DNA of 34,855 nucleotides, taken from Planctomycetaceae bacterium. GTDB lineage: Bacteria > Planctomycetota > Planctomycetia > Planctomycetales > Planctomycetaceae. The notes under the pieces are model-generated. The model searched no databases. It saw nothing but the letters and a program-made list of their open reading frames with translations, and had not been told where the DNA came from. Below, piece by piece: positions 7,150 to 15,226 of the stretch (positions are counted from its first letter, which is position 1; the number at the start of each line of letters is the position of its first letter). The position numbers and the translations under genes are program-made. Location: positions 1 through 34,855 of the forward strand of contig JAIXZD010000457.1 in assembly GCA_027489895.1 (NCBI GenBank), written 5' to 3'.

Positions 7150-9020
7150 CAGCTCCCACGTCATGGATGACGCGTTTTCTCCGGGTGCCTACCGCGCTGG
7201 CAGGAAGCCTCGCGCTGACGGCCCTCTGCCTCGTGCTCGCCCACTCACTGGACAGTCGCGCCCTCGCCGCGCCGCCCGGCCCCATTAAAACGTCCTCACC
7301 GTCCGCGCACTCCGCCCTCGATGAACTCGATCGCTCGATTCTCGGGGCACCGGTAAGGACCCTGCCCTCCCAGCGGGTCGCCCCGGCGACCTCAATCACC
7401 CGGCGCAGTCGTTCAATCATAACGCTCGCCGCGGACGAACAGCCCGCAACCGACACCGCGCCGGTCGACAAACCAGCCGCGAATGCTACCCCGGCCCGCA
7501 CGCCCCCCCTCAACAAACGCCCCACGCCTGCCGAGCCGCATCCGCAAGGGCTCGATCAGACCGGCGAAGACATGCCCCAGATCAAGAACCTCGCCGACTA
7601 CGACTTCGACGCGGCCCAGCTGGATCTCCCGCCCCTCCCCGAGATCGGCCCCGAAGCCCCCTCAACCGGCGAGCCGCTCTCACTCGACGAAGTCCTCACG
7701 TCGGTGGAAACCACCTTTCCGCTCCTCATCGGTGCGCTCCAGGAACGCGGGATTGCCGATGGGGAACTCGTCGCCGCGCTCGGCGCGTTCGACCTGTCGA
7801 TCTCGGGCTCGGCGCTGCAGACTCCGGCCGGGTTCTACGACAACTACCGGGCCGACCTGAAGCTCGAACAGCAGACCACCGCGAACGGAGCCAAGGTCTT
7901 CGGCGGTTACAAATTTGGCCGAGGTCACTTCCCGGAATGGTTTGGCGACCGTCAGACCTACGACGGCGGCGCCTTCCAGGGCGGCGTGTTACTCCCGCTG
8001 CTTCGTGGAGCACCCATCGACAAGAAGCGGGCCGATCTCTACAAGGCCCGCATCGGCCGCCAGACAGCCGAACCTGCCATTCAGCGGGCCCGCATCGAGT
8101 ATGTCCGCAATGCCTCCCGTGCCTACTGGGATTGGGTCGCTGCCTCGCAGACCGTGCGAGTCGGACAAGACCTGCTCGATATCGCCGTCGAGCGGGATGG
8201 GTTCATCGCCCAACAGGTCGAGATCGGGGCGATCGTGCCGATCGAGCGGATCGACAACCGCCGCGTCCTCACCAGCCGTCAGGCCAAGCTGATCGACTTC
8301 CGTCGCAAATCGCAGGCGACGGCCATCAAGCTCTCGCTCTACTACCGAAATGAAACCGGTACGCCCCTCCTGACGCGGATCGATCGTGCCCCTGTCGGTT
8401 TTCCCGAGTTCGACGAACCCGATGCCCGGTTGCTCCTCGCGGAAGGACTCGAGGTCGCCGCCAACAACCGTCCTGAAATCGTACAGATTCAGCTCCAGCG
8501 CCAACGGGCCGGCATCGATCTCGAAGTCGCCCGCAACAGTCGGCTGCCAACACTCGATGCCGTCGCCCAGGCGAGTCAGAACGTGGGTGGCCCGACCGAC
8601 AAGTTCGACAAGAGCCAGGCCGTTGTCGAAGCCGGGGTGATGTTCGATGTTCCCCTCCAGCGCCGTCAGGCCCGGGGCGATATCCAGAAGACCACCGCGC
8701 AACTCGCCCGGCTCGCCCAGCAACTGGAGTACGCCCGAAACATCGTCACGACCGAAGTCCAGGAAGCGGTCGTGAACCTCTCCGCCAGCTACCAGCAGGT
8801 CGACCGCACGCGGGAAAGCGTCGTCCTCGCCGAGCGAATGGAGCAGGCCGAGCGAGCCCGCTTCGAACTTGGCCAGGGGACGACGAACATCCTCGTCGTC
8901 AACCTCCGCGAACTCGCCACCGCCGACGCCCGCCTGCTCCTCGTCGAGGAAACCAGCGAATTCTTCCGCGCCTGGGCCGACTACCGCGCCGCCGTCGGCC
9001 AGGGCAACACCGAAGAGTAA
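7146..9020 (+). CDS. TolC-like outer-membrane efflux/secretion channel
   Basis: The 624-residue protein is the third member of the cassette and should form the trimeric outer-membrane and periplasmic tunnel. The ATG at 7146 overlaps the adaptor stop. Residues 1-42 (LAGSLALTALCLVLAHSL...ALAA) are a signal peptide. A low-complexity Ala/Pro/Thr-rich stretch of about 120 residues precedes the channel domain, unusually long for the family. The outer membrane efflux protein repeats begin at LSLDEVLTSVETTFP and recur near RLLLAEGLEVAANNRPEIVQIQLQ; the helical parts contain the usual ARIEYVRNASRAYWDWVAASQ and QEAVVNLSASYQQVDRTRESV patterns. A second-half helix ends NILVVNLRELATADARLL. The gene is followed by a cluster of intergenic repeats and then convergent hisB. 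Confidence 0.92.
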   Translation: MTAPTSWMTRFLRVPTALAGSLALTALCLVLAHSLDSRALAAPPGPIKTSSPSAHSALDELDRSILGAPVRTLPSQRVAPATSITRRSRSIITLAADEQPATDTAPVDKPAANATPARTPPLNKRPTPAEPHPQGLDQTGEDMPQIKNLADYDFDAAQLDLPPLPEIGPEAPSTGEPLSLDEVLTSVETTFPLLIGALQERGIADGELVAALGAFDLSISGSALQTPAGFYDNYRADLKLEQQTTANGAKVFGGYKFGRGHFPEWFGDRQTYDGGAFQGGVLLPLLRGAPIDKKRADLYKARIGRQTAEPAIQRARIEYVRNASRAYWDWVAASQTVRVGQDLLDIAVERDGFIAQQVEIGAIVPIERIDNRRVLTSRQAKLIDFRRKSQATAIKLSLYYRNETGTPLLTRIDRAPVGFPEFDEPDARLLLAEGLEVAANNRPEIVQIQLQRQRAGIDLEVARNSRLPTLDAVAQASQNVGGPTDKFDKSQAVVEAGVMFDVPLQRRQARGDIQKTTAQLARLAQQLEYARNIVTTEVQEAVVNLSASYQQVDRTRESVVLAERMEQAERARFELGQGTTNILVVNLRELATADARLLLVEETSEFFRAWADYRAAVGQGNTEE

Positions 9021-9040
9021 TCCCGGCACGTCCGTCGCCG

Positions 9041-9099
9041 AACGCGCAAGCGTAATGCCAAACGCGCAAGAGTTAAGTAGCGGAACGCGTGAGCGTTCC
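9041..9099 (+). repeat. Tandem AACGCGCAAG repeats plus GTAGC-stem-GNRA hairpin (copy 2)
   Basis: AACGCGCAAG occurs at 9041-9050 and 9061-9070 in a 20-bp register. A GTAGC hairpin unit follows at 9077: GGAACGC (9082-9088), loop GTGA, GCGTTCC (9093-9099). The first small unit can also fold as ACGC-GCAA-GCGT, again with a GNRA loop. It lies in the convergent gap between the channel gene and hisB. Confidence 0.75.
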
Positions 9100-9161
9100 C
9101 AAGACCTCCAACCATCAGTGAACGCGCCCCCCACCAAGCCGCCCCCAGGTCGCAACCCCCA

Positions 9162-9186
9162 GGGAGCCGGAAGCGTCAGCGACCGG
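9162..9186 (+). repeat. Intergenic repeat (GGGAGCCGGAA..GTCAGCG.CCGG family, copy 2)
   Basis: GGGAGCCGGAAGCGTCAGCG followed by ACCGG matches the copies at 3111-3135 and 11191-11214. It lies between the convergent channel gene and hisB. Confidence 0.65.
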
Positions 9187-9214
9187 AGCCGCCCGCTCCA
9201 ACGCGATCACGCAT

Positions 9215-9808
9215 TCACTCGCTCAGCGTCCCCTTCGACGACGGCACACCGGCTTGCCGTGGATCAATCGCAACCGCCTGCCGCAGAGCCCGCGCCGTCC
9301 CCTTGAAAATGCCCTCGGCGATGTGATGCGCGTTCGAGCCGTGGTGCAGAACCTGGTGCAGGTTCATCAGCCCAGTCGCCGCGACCGACTGCCAGAACAC
9401 TTCGACCAGCTCGACGTCGAATCCGCCAATCTTTGGTGCCGGATACGCCACTTTCGAGACGTACCACGCCCGTCCCGAAAGATCGACCGCGCACGTCACG
9501 AGCGTTTCTTCCATCGGCAATGAAATGCTGCCGTACCGGCTGATGCCCCGTTTGTCGCCCAGCGCCTGAACCAGCGCCTTGCCCAGGCAGATGCCGGTGT
9601 CTTCCACGGTGTGGTGAAAGTCGACATGCAGGTCGCCCAGCGCCTTGACCGACAGGTCGATCAGCGAATGCCGCGACAGCAGTGTGAGCATGTGGTCAAA
9701 GAACCCCACACCCGTGGCGATGTTCGGCTCGCCCGTCCCATCCAGGTTGAGGGCCAGTTCGATATTCGTCTCGCCCGTCGTCCGCTTGACTGTCGCCACC
9801 CGACTCAT
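9215..9808 (-). CDS. hisB: Imidazoleglycerol-phosphate dehydratase
   Basis: The enzyme removes water from imidazole glycerol phosphate in histidine biosynthesis, in the cytoplasm, as a metal-dependent 24-mer. The product is 197 residues, the normal length for the monofunctional bacterial form. The ATG at 9808 has a GAGGT Shine-Dalgarno 7 nt upstream; codons further up to 9892 fall in repeat sequence and are discarded. Family motifs are in order: [34 protein letters not shown] and [20 protein letters not shown], carrying the Mn-binding His and Glu residues. No phosphatase domain is fused. It lies 101 bp downstream of hisC on the same strand, so the two are probably co-transcribed, with a hairpin repeat between them. 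No other his genes are in the window. Confidence 0.97.
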   Translation of the reverse strand: MSRVATVKRTTGETNIELALNLDGTGEPNIATGVGFFDHMLTLLSRHSLIDLSVKALGDLHVDFHHTVEDTGICLGKALVQALGDKRGISRYGSISLPMEETLVTCAVDLSGRAWYVSKVAYPAPKIGGFDVELVEVFWQSVAATGLMNLHQVLHHGSNAHHIAEGIFKGTARALRQAVAIDPRQAGVPSSKGTLSE

Positions 9809-9870
9809 ACCGCAACCTCTGAAAAAAAGGCCTGATGCCCCAATGGGAAAATGTCTAATGCCCAAATGCC

Positions 9871-9921
9871 TAATGACGAACTTCTGCCCCATTCGTCATT
9901 AGTTATTCGTCATTCGTCATT
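9871..9921. repeat. ATTCGTCATT repeat cluster with 10-bp hairpin between hisC and hisB
   Basis: TAATGACGAA (9871-9880) and TTCGTCATTA (9892-9901) form a perfect 10-bp stem with an 11-nt loop. Two further overlapping copies of ATTCGTCATT lie at 9905-9914 and 9912-9921. The cluster runs into the end of hisC and encodes its last three residues (NDE) and TGA stop. No T-tract follows on the minus strand, so it is not a standard terminator; it could pause or stabilise the message. Confidence 0.7.
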
Positions 9922-10998
9922 CCCCACAACCTCTCCCATCCCCACCAGCATCCGATCCACCTCCGCATCCGTTCCCACACTAATCCGTAGCCCCGTCAGC
10001 ACGCCATCCACGGCCGTCGGCACATCTCGGTAAGTCATGAATCGAACGAGAATCTTGCGGGCTTTAAGGCCTTCATAGATCGCGCGGTGCGATCGCGTCG
10101 GGTGTGTCGCCCAGACAAAGTTCGCCTGGCTCGGCACGACATCAAACCCCAGCGCTTTCAGGGCCGACGTCATCCGTGTGCGCGTCGTCCGCACCTTGGC
10201 CGTGTTGTCCAGCATCCACCGCTGGTCCTCGAGTGCCGCGATTCCCGCGGCCAGCGACAGCGTGTCGCAGTTGTAGCTGTCCTTCACCTTCCGCAGGCCG
10301 GCGATCAGATCCGGATGCGCCACCCCGTACCCCAGCCGCACCCCCGCCAGCGAGTACGACTTGCTGAACGACCGCGTCACGATCACGCGTCCCGCCGGGG
10401 CCTCGCGTAGAAACTCTCCCCGGTGCGGCACATCGGCAAAGTCGCCATACGCCTCGTCCAGCACCAGCACCCCCTGTCGGGGCACCAGCGACAACAGCTC
10501 CGCCCGTGACCAGAGGTTGCCCGAAGGCGAGTTCGGGTTTGGCACCAGCACCAGCTTGGCCGTGTCTTGCGCCGTCGCAACCTGCTCGGCATTCCACGAC
10601 CAATCCGCATTGAGGCCAATCCGCGCGAACCGCGCCGCCTGCAATTCGCCCAGCGTTTCGTACAGGATGTAGCTCGGGTAAGGCGATGCGACAGTGTCGG
10701 TGGAGTCGACAAACGCCCGCAGAATGAGCGTCAGCACTTCATCGCTGCCATTCGTCGGAATGATCCAGTCCGGGTCGACATCGAGCAGCGTCGCAGCCGC
10801 CTTCCGGAACGCCGTTCCCAGCGGATCCGGATACTTGTTGAGCGGTCCCCGTGCGGCCCGAGTCACCGCCTCAACCACGGCCGGCGAAGGCGGATACGGG
10901 TTCTCGTTCGTGTTCAGCTTGATCCAGCCCGAATCCTGAGGCTGCTCGCCCGGCACATACCCTGCCATCCGCTCAATGTTCGCTCGAAACAGACTCAT
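9910..10998 (-). CDS. hisC: Histidinol-phosphate aminotransferase
   Basis: This PLP enzyme moves an amino group from glutamate to imidazole-acetol phosphate in histidine synthesis. The 362-residue product starts at MSLFRANIERM (10998); in-frame sequence further upstream is Arg/Gly-rich and not protein-like. The family blocks are all present: LNTNENPYPPSP near the N-terminus, TNGSDEVLTLILRAF, PYPSYILYE, VPNPNSPSGN, VLDEAYGDF and SFSKSYSLAGVRLGYG with the PLP Lys at residue 213. The C-terminal domain keeps LGFDVVPSQANFVW and LRISVGT. The last residues NDE and the stop are encoded inside an intergenic repeat. The gene precedes hisB on the same strand and is divergent from the sulfatase gene. Aromatic aminotransferase activity is possible for the family, but the hisB neighbour supports HisC. 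Confidence 0.96.
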   Translation of the reverse strand: MSLFRANIERMAGYVPGEQPQDSGWIKLNTNENPYPPSPAVVEAVTRAARGPLNKYPDPLGTAFRKAAATLLDVDPDWIIPTNGSDEVLTLILRAFVDSTDTVASPYPSYILYETLGELQAARFARIGLNADWSWNAEQVATAQDTAKLVLVPNPNSPSGNLWSRAELLSLVPRQGVLVLDEAYGDFADVPHRGEFLREAPAGRVIVTRSFSKSYSLAGVRLGYGVAHPDLIAGLRKVKDSYNCDTLSLAAGIAALEDQRWMLDNTAKVRTTRTRMTSALKALGFDVVPSQANFVWATHPTRSHRAIYEGLKARKILVRFMTYRDVPTAVDGVLTGLRISVGTDAEVDRMLVGMGEVVGNDE

Positions 10999-11190
10999 GC
11001 TGTCGTTCAACCTTCCCCGCAGAAATTTCGCCCCAGACCTCAACCCGACCTCGGCCACGCCGTATCGACGTCCGCCGTCTCTACGACACCGCATCCCGCG
11101 CCCCGGTTCAAACCAGAGGCCAGACCTGCCATCATTCTCGGGCCTGTCCCTCGTTGCAATCCGCTTTCGCCGCACCTTCGGGAGTTGCTG

Positions 11191-11214
11191 AGAGCCGGAA
11201 GCCTCGGCGCCCGG
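11191..11214 (+). repeat. Intergenic repeat (GGGAGCCGGAA family, diverged copy 3)
   Basis: AGAGCCGGAAGCCTCGGCGC followed by CCGG is a diverged member of the family at 3111 and 9162. It lies in the 289-bp divergent gap between hisC and the sulfatase gene. Confidence 0.5.
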
Positions 11215-11287
11215 AGATTCGCACGTTTCTCCCGGCGTTCAACGCAAGAAGCCCTTGAAGACGACCGCGCCCTCCGGGAGTTCCCAC

Positions 11288-12706
11288 ATGACCACCTTGC
11301 GTCTCAATCCCCTCACGGCCCTGCTGGTCTCGCTCATCGCGTTAACCTTACCCCCCGCCGCGTCCTACGCGGCTCCTGAGTCCGCCTCCTCCGTTCCCCG
11401 CCCCAATATCCTCTTTCTCTTCAGCGACGATCATCAGTCCAATGGGATTCACGCCCTCGGCAACCCCGATCTGATCACCCCGCATCTCGACCGTCTCGTC
11501 AACCGCGGCTGCGCCTTCACCCGCACCTACATTCAAGGCGCACTCCAGCCAGCCGTCTGTGTTCCCAGTCGGGCCAGCCTGCTCACCGGCAAAGGTCTCT
11601 GGCAGGTTCCTTCCGACTTTGGACCCGAACATCCCTCCTGGGTCGAGCAGTTTCGCGCTGCAGGGTACGCCACCTTCCTGACCGGAAAGTGGCACAACGG
11701 CCGGCCCGCGTTCACCCGCGCCGCCTCCCACGGCGGAGCGATTTACTTCGGCGGCATGCACGACCATCGCCACATGACACTCTGGGACTTTGCCCCCGAT
11801 TCAAGCTATCCACCGAAAGCCGCCACGCTTCGCGAAGGCTTCTCCTCCGAACTGTTCACAGCCGAGGCGATCCGCTTTCTCGAATCCCGTCCCAAAGACC
11901 GCCCGTTCGTTGCCTACGTCGCCTACATGGCTCCGCACGATCCGCGCGTTCCTCCCGAGAAGTTCCGATCGCTCTACGACCCGGCCCGCCTCACTCTGCC
12001 TCCCAATCTCCTCCCCAGACACCCCTTCGACAATGGCGAGTTGTCGGTCCGTGATGAGCAACTCGCCCCCTGGCCCCGCACCGAAGCCGTTCTCCGCGAA
12101 CAACTCGCCGACTACTACGGCATGATCTCCCACCTCGATTCCGAGATCGGCCGTCTTCTGACCCGCCTCACAGAACTCGACCTTGCTCACAACACCATCG
12201 TCGTTTTCGCGGGAGATAACGGCCTCGCCCTCGGACAGCATGGCCTGCTTGGCAAGCAAAACCTCTACGAGCACTCCCTGCGTGTCCCGCTTGCAATCTC
12301 CGGACCGGGAATTCCCCCCGGTGTCCGGTTCTCCCAGCTCACCTATCTCTTCGACCTGGGCCCCACGCTCTGTGAACTTGCGGACGTGCCGCCTCCACCA
12401 GCCGCGACCGGCCGCTCGCTCGCTCCGCTGCTGACAAACTCGAACAAGGTCCACCGCACCGAAATCTTCGCGGGCTATCGCGACTTCCAGCGGGCCCTCG
12501 TCACCGACCGCTGGAAGCTCATTCGCTACCCCCAAATCGACCGAACTCAACTGTTCGACCTGGCGGCTGACCCCTACGAGACGACGGATCTCTCATCCAG
12601 TAAGGAAGTTGCGGAAACACTCGGCACGCTCAGGTCACGGTTTGACGCCAGCCGTAAAGAATGGGGCGACCCTCTGGGCTGGACCTCTGCCGCTCGCGAT
12701 CGTTAG
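11288..12706 (+). CDS. Exported sulfatase (arylsulfatase family, formylglycine type)
   Basis: The 472-residue protein is expected to hydrolyse sulfate esters, probably of polysaccharides, outside the cytoplasm. The ATG at 11288 has GGGAG at 7 nt; an upstream TTG at 11255 is less likely. Residues 1-28 (TALLVSLIALTLPPAASYAA) form a signal peptide. The core begins RPNILFLFSDDHQS with the paired metal-binding Asp residues. The formylglycine motif is CVPSRASLLTGK, with Cys91 as the residue to be modified by a sulfatase-maturing enzyme not seen in this window. GKWHNG, MAPHDPR and VVFAGDNGLALGQHGLLGKQ supply further metal and sulfate ligands, and the C-terminal domain ends with TDRWKLIRYP and LFDLAADPYETTDL. 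It resembles the many sulfatases of planctomycetes. The substrate is unknown. Confidence 0.95.
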   Translation: MTTLRLNPLTALLVSLIALTLPPAASYAAPESASSVPRPNILFLFSDDHQSNGIHALGNPDLITPHLDRLVNRGCAFTRTYIQGALQPAVCVPSRASLLTGKGLWQVPSDFGPEHPSWVEQFRAAGYATFLTGKWHNGRPAFTRAASHGGAIYFGGMHDHRHMTLWDFAPDSSYPPKAATLREGFSSELFTAEAIRFLESRPKDRPFVAYVAYMAPHDPRVPPEKFRSLYDPARLTLPPNLLPRHPFDNGELSVRDEQLAPWPRTEAVLREQLADYYGMISHLDSEIGRLLTRLTELDLAHNTIVVFAGDNGLALGQHGLLGKQNLYEHSLRVPLAISGPGIPPGVRFSQLTYLFDLGPTLCELADVPPPPAATGRSLAPLLTNSNKVHRTEIFAGYRDFQRALVTDRWKLIRYPQIDRTQLFDLAADPYETTDLSSSKEVAETLGTLRSRFDASRKEWGDPLGWTSAARDR

Positions 12707-12968
12707 CGCCGCCACCTCTGGCACTTCCTCTGACGCAACTGGTTTCCTCGGAGAACCTTGCGGCGTTTCGTCGCATCCCGGACCTGTCTTCCCTCGCTTT
12801 CCGGAATTGACCCAACTTTTACACAACGGTGACCTTCACAAACGGCCTCTTGTGTATTTTTCCCTCGTCTACTCGTGATCTTCGCGTTCGACGATCACTG
12901 CCATCCCCCGTTGGCAACTGCTTTCAACAGCGTCTTGTCCGCGGAAGGCCCCCTGCCGGGAGACTCCG

Positions 12969-14081
12969 ATGCTTGAAAACACGCTGGGCTCCGTGCCCGT
13001 TTCGGACGCGGACGCGTCAAACACGACACCAACTCTGCCGCTCGCCCCCGAGCTGCGTCTGCACCCGGACGTCACGGCTTATGTCGACGACGCCGGCCTC
13101 ATTCAGGATCCCGTCCTGTCTCCTGAGGCCAAGGAACAGGTCGTGGCGAAAAAGCCATTCGATCCGACCGACCCCAACCAGCTCCCCGCCGGAAAGACAC
13201 CGTTCTTCCAGCGGTTCCCGCGCGGCGTCTGCTGGCCGGTCACCCTCTGGATGGCGGGCATGCACATCGGTGCGGTTGCCGCCCTCTGGTTCATCAGTTG
13301 GCAGGCCATCGCCACCTTCCTTGTCCTGCACTTCGTCACCGCCTGCCTCGGGATCACGCTCGGCTATCACCGCCTGCTGACCCACGGCTCGTTCCAGTGC
13401 CCCAGCGTCGTCCGCTACTTCTTCTCGATCTGCGGCATGCTCTCCGCCGAAGGCAGCCCGCTGGAATGGGTGGCCACCCATCGCAAACACCACGTCCACT
13501 CCGACCAGGACGAAGACCCCCACAGCCCTCTCCATGGCTTCTGGTGGGCTCATATGCTCTGGTTCTACCCCGCCGAAACCGAAGAGCAGCGCAACGCCCT
13601 CTTCCAACGCTGGGCCCCCGACCTTTACCGCGACCCCGTCCAGCGATTCTTCCACAAAACGTTTGCCTTCTACCCCATCATCCTCGGCGTCATCCTCTAT
13701 GCCGTGGGCGAATACGCCCTCGGTGGCCTGGGGCTGTCGATGGTTCTCTGGGGCCTGTGTGCCCGCATGGTTGGGGCTTACCACAGCACGTGGTTCGTGA
13801 ACTCCGCCACGCACATGTGGGGCTACACGAACTACCAGACGACCGACAAATCGAAGAACAACTGGTGGGTCGCCTTCCTCAGCTACGGAGAAGGCTGGCA
13901 CAACAACCACCACGCCCATCAGCGGCTTGCCGCCCACGGGCACAAATGGTGGGAATTCGACGTCACCTGGAACGTCATCAAGGCCCTGCGGTTCGTCGGT
14001 CTCGCCTGGAAAGTCCAGGACAACGTTCCCCTCTGGCACAACCACAAAGACCAGTCCCACCAACCCGCCGAAGCCGCCTAG
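12969..14081 (+). CDS. Membrane fatty acid desaturase (acyl-CoA delta-9 type)
   Basis: This 370-residue di-iron membrane enzyme should introduce a double bond into long acyl chains. The ATG at 12969 has GGGAG about 7 nt upstream. A soluble Asp/Pro-rich N-terminus of about 85 residues precedes the membrane part. The three His boxes are HRLLTH (134-139), HRKHHVHSDQDEDPHS (from 171) and HNNHHAH (311-317), with the usual YHSTWFVNSATH before the last. Hydrophobic pairs flank them (VTLWMAGMHIGAVAALWFIS, IATFLVLHFVTACLGITLGY, FYPIILGVILYAVG, GLSMVLWGLCARMVG). The box spacing matches stearoyl-CoA-type desaturases rather than delta-12/15 plant types. It is a single gene with a clear intrinsic terminator about 130 bp after the stop. 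Confidence 0.95.
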   Translation: MLENTLGSVPVSDADASNTTPTLPLAPELRLHPDVTAYVDDAGLIQDPVLSPEAKEQVVAKKPFDPTDPNQLPAGKTPFFQRFPRGVCWPVTLWMAGMHIGAVAALWFISWQAIATFLVLHFVTACLGITLGYHRLLTHGSFQCPSVVRYFFSICGMLSAEGSPLEWVATHRKHHVHSDQDEDPHSPLHGFWWAHMLWFYPAETEEQRNALFQRWAPDLYRDPVQRFFHKTFAFYPIILGVILYAVGEYALGGLGLSMVLWGLCARMVGAYHSTWFVNSATHMWGYTNYQTTDKSKNNWWVAFLSYGEGWHNNHHAHQRLAAHGHKWWEFDVTWNVIKALRFVGLAWKVQDNVPLWHNHKDQSHQPAEAA

Positions 14082-14207
14082 CACGGTCGATTGTGACAGC
14101 CGCTGGGGGACCAGCCGCGAAGCAAGCGGACGCGTTTCATTCTCTCTAGCCAGAGAAGAACCGATCGGCCCGAAGCGAAGCGTTCAAACTCTGAGAACTT
14201 CCACCGA

Positions 14208-14245
14208 CAGGGCCCGCTTTTTCAGGCGGGCCCTGTTTTCGTTTC
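14208..14245 (+). terminator. Intrinsic terminator after the desaturase gene
   Basis: CAGGGCCCGC (14208-14217) pairs with GCGGGCCCTG (14226-14235), a perfect 10-bp GC-rich stem with an 8-nt loop. It is followed by TTTTCGTTTC. It lies 127 bp past the desaturase stop, on the same strand. Confidence 0.85.
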
Positions 14246-14594
14246 AGGACATCCTTCCCGCCGACCCGACCCCAACGCACCAAGGCGAGCCAACCCTCTC
14301 AGGGGGCGGTGTCAGCGACCGTGACAGACATCACTGTCGGGAATCACTGTCGGGAATCAGCGCAAACAACCAGGCAATCCGAAAGCATCACCGCCCCGGA
14401 TTTCAACTGCCAACGCGGAGACGTCCTCAACGACCGCAGCACCCAGTTTCATCTCGACTCGCCAGCCGCTCACTGCAGACGCTCGCCCCGCCAGTTCTTG
14501 ATCTGCCTTTCCTTGGTGCCTTGGTGGTCAATAAAAACTGGAACGTCACCGCTCGTTTCGACATTCCCTCCCCGGTTACTACACTCCGGTCACC
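14246..14594. other. Gene-free stretch with several short repeats
   Basis: No coding frame looks real. The stretch holds a diverged copy of the GGCGAGCC...CGGTG repeat (14284-14311), a 13-bp tandem duplication of TCACTGTCGGGAA (14331-14356) and a CCTTGGTGCCTTGGTGG unit (14511-14527), an 8-bp-register repeat. The promoter for the phosphatase gene should lie near the AT-richer CAATAAAAACT at about 14529, but I see no clear box pair. Confidence 0.5.
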
Positions 14595-15032
14595 ATGCCC
14601 AACCTCCTCGTTCTCTGCACCGGCAACTACTACCGCAGTCGGTTCGCCGAAATCCTGTTCAACCACCACGCAAAGGCTCGAGGGCTCGACTGGCGTGCCT
14701 TCTCCCGCGGCCTGGCCCTCGACCCCAACAACCTGGGCCCGATGTCGATCCACACGCTCGCCCGGCTCCAGGCGATGGGGATCCCCCATGCCGAGTACCT
14801 GCGCCTTCCCGAGGATGTCGCCCGGCCCGATTTCGACGCCGCCCACCACGTCGTCGCGGTGAAAGAAGCCGAGCACAGGCCGCTCATGCGCCGCCGCTTC
14901 CCCGACCTCGTCGATCGTGTCGAATACTGGGGCGTCCACGATCTCGACTGCGCCGGTCCTGTCGAAGCCCTCAATCACCTCGAGCAGGAAGTCCTCGCCC
15001 TCCTCGACCGCCTCGCCGCTCCCCACTCGTAG
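14595..15032 (+). CDS. Low-molecular-weight protein tyrosine phosphatase family protein
   Basis: The 145-residue cytoplasmic protein has the family signature at its extreme N-terminus: VLCTGNYYRSR, i.e. C-x5-R-S with nucleophile Cys8 and Arg14, forming the phosphate-binding loop. A C-terminal acidic pair in VHDLDCAGP (Asp116/Asp118) sits where the general-acid Asp-Pro loop of the family lies, though the following Pro is not adjacent. The fold context (helix FAEILFNHHAKARGL, then SRGLALDP) fits LMW-PTP/ArsC. The usual length is 140-160. Whether it acts on phosphotyrosine, phospho-arginine or arsenate cannot be told. The start at 14595 is the only Met giving the P-loop near the N-terminus; the ribosome site is weak. 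The TAG stop is shared with the first base pairs of a GTAGC hairpin repeat. Confidence 0.88.
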   Translation: MPNLLVLCTGNYYRSRFAEILFNHHAKARGLDWRAFSRGLALDPNNLGPMSIHTLARLQAMGIPHAEYLRLPEDVARPDFDAAHHVVAVKEAEHRPLMRRRFPDLVDRVEYWGVHDLDCAGPVEALNHLEQEVLALLDRLAAPHS

Positions 15033-15079
15033 CGGAAGCCGCAAGGCGCCGAATTCGTAGCGGAACTCGTGAGAGTTCC
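15029..15079 (+). repeat. Two adjacent GTAGC-stem-GNRA hairpin repeats (copies 3 and 4)
   Basis: Copy 3 starts GTAGC at 15029, with GGAAGCC, loop GCAA and a decayed 3' arm GGCGCC; its TAG is the stop of the phosphatase gene. Copy 4 starts GTAGC at 15057, with GGAACTC (15062-15068), loop GTGA and GAGTTCC (15073-15079), a perfect 7-bp stem. Both loops are GNRA in the plus-strand sense. Confidence 0.75.
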
Positions 15080-15137
15080 AACGCCCCCGCTCCGTCGAGC
15101 ACTCGCCACACAGTTTTCTTCGCCCGCGCCAGCGTGC

Positions 15138-15172
15138 AAAAAAAACCGGCCGAGGCAATTCGCCTCGGCCGG
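15138..15172 (-). terminator. Intrinsic terminator of the giant gene
   Basis: Read on the minus strand, CCGGCCGAGGC (15172-15162), a 5-nt loop and GCCTCGGCCGG (15156-15146) form a perfect 11-bp stem. It is followed at once by eight Ts (15145-15138). It lies 55 bp after the giant gene's stop and is a textbook rho-independent terminator for it. There is no T-tract on the plus strand. Confidence 0.95.
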
Positions 15173-15226
15173 GTTCGATTTCTATCAGTCTCGATCAACC
15201 GTCAGTTCGCTCAGTCACCGCAGTGA

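Noticed and set aside
5623-7164. A 513-codon minus-strand frame opposite the HlyD-like gene
   Set aside because: Low-complexity Asp/Leu/Gly/Val product and no ribosome site; the plus-strand adaptor is certain.
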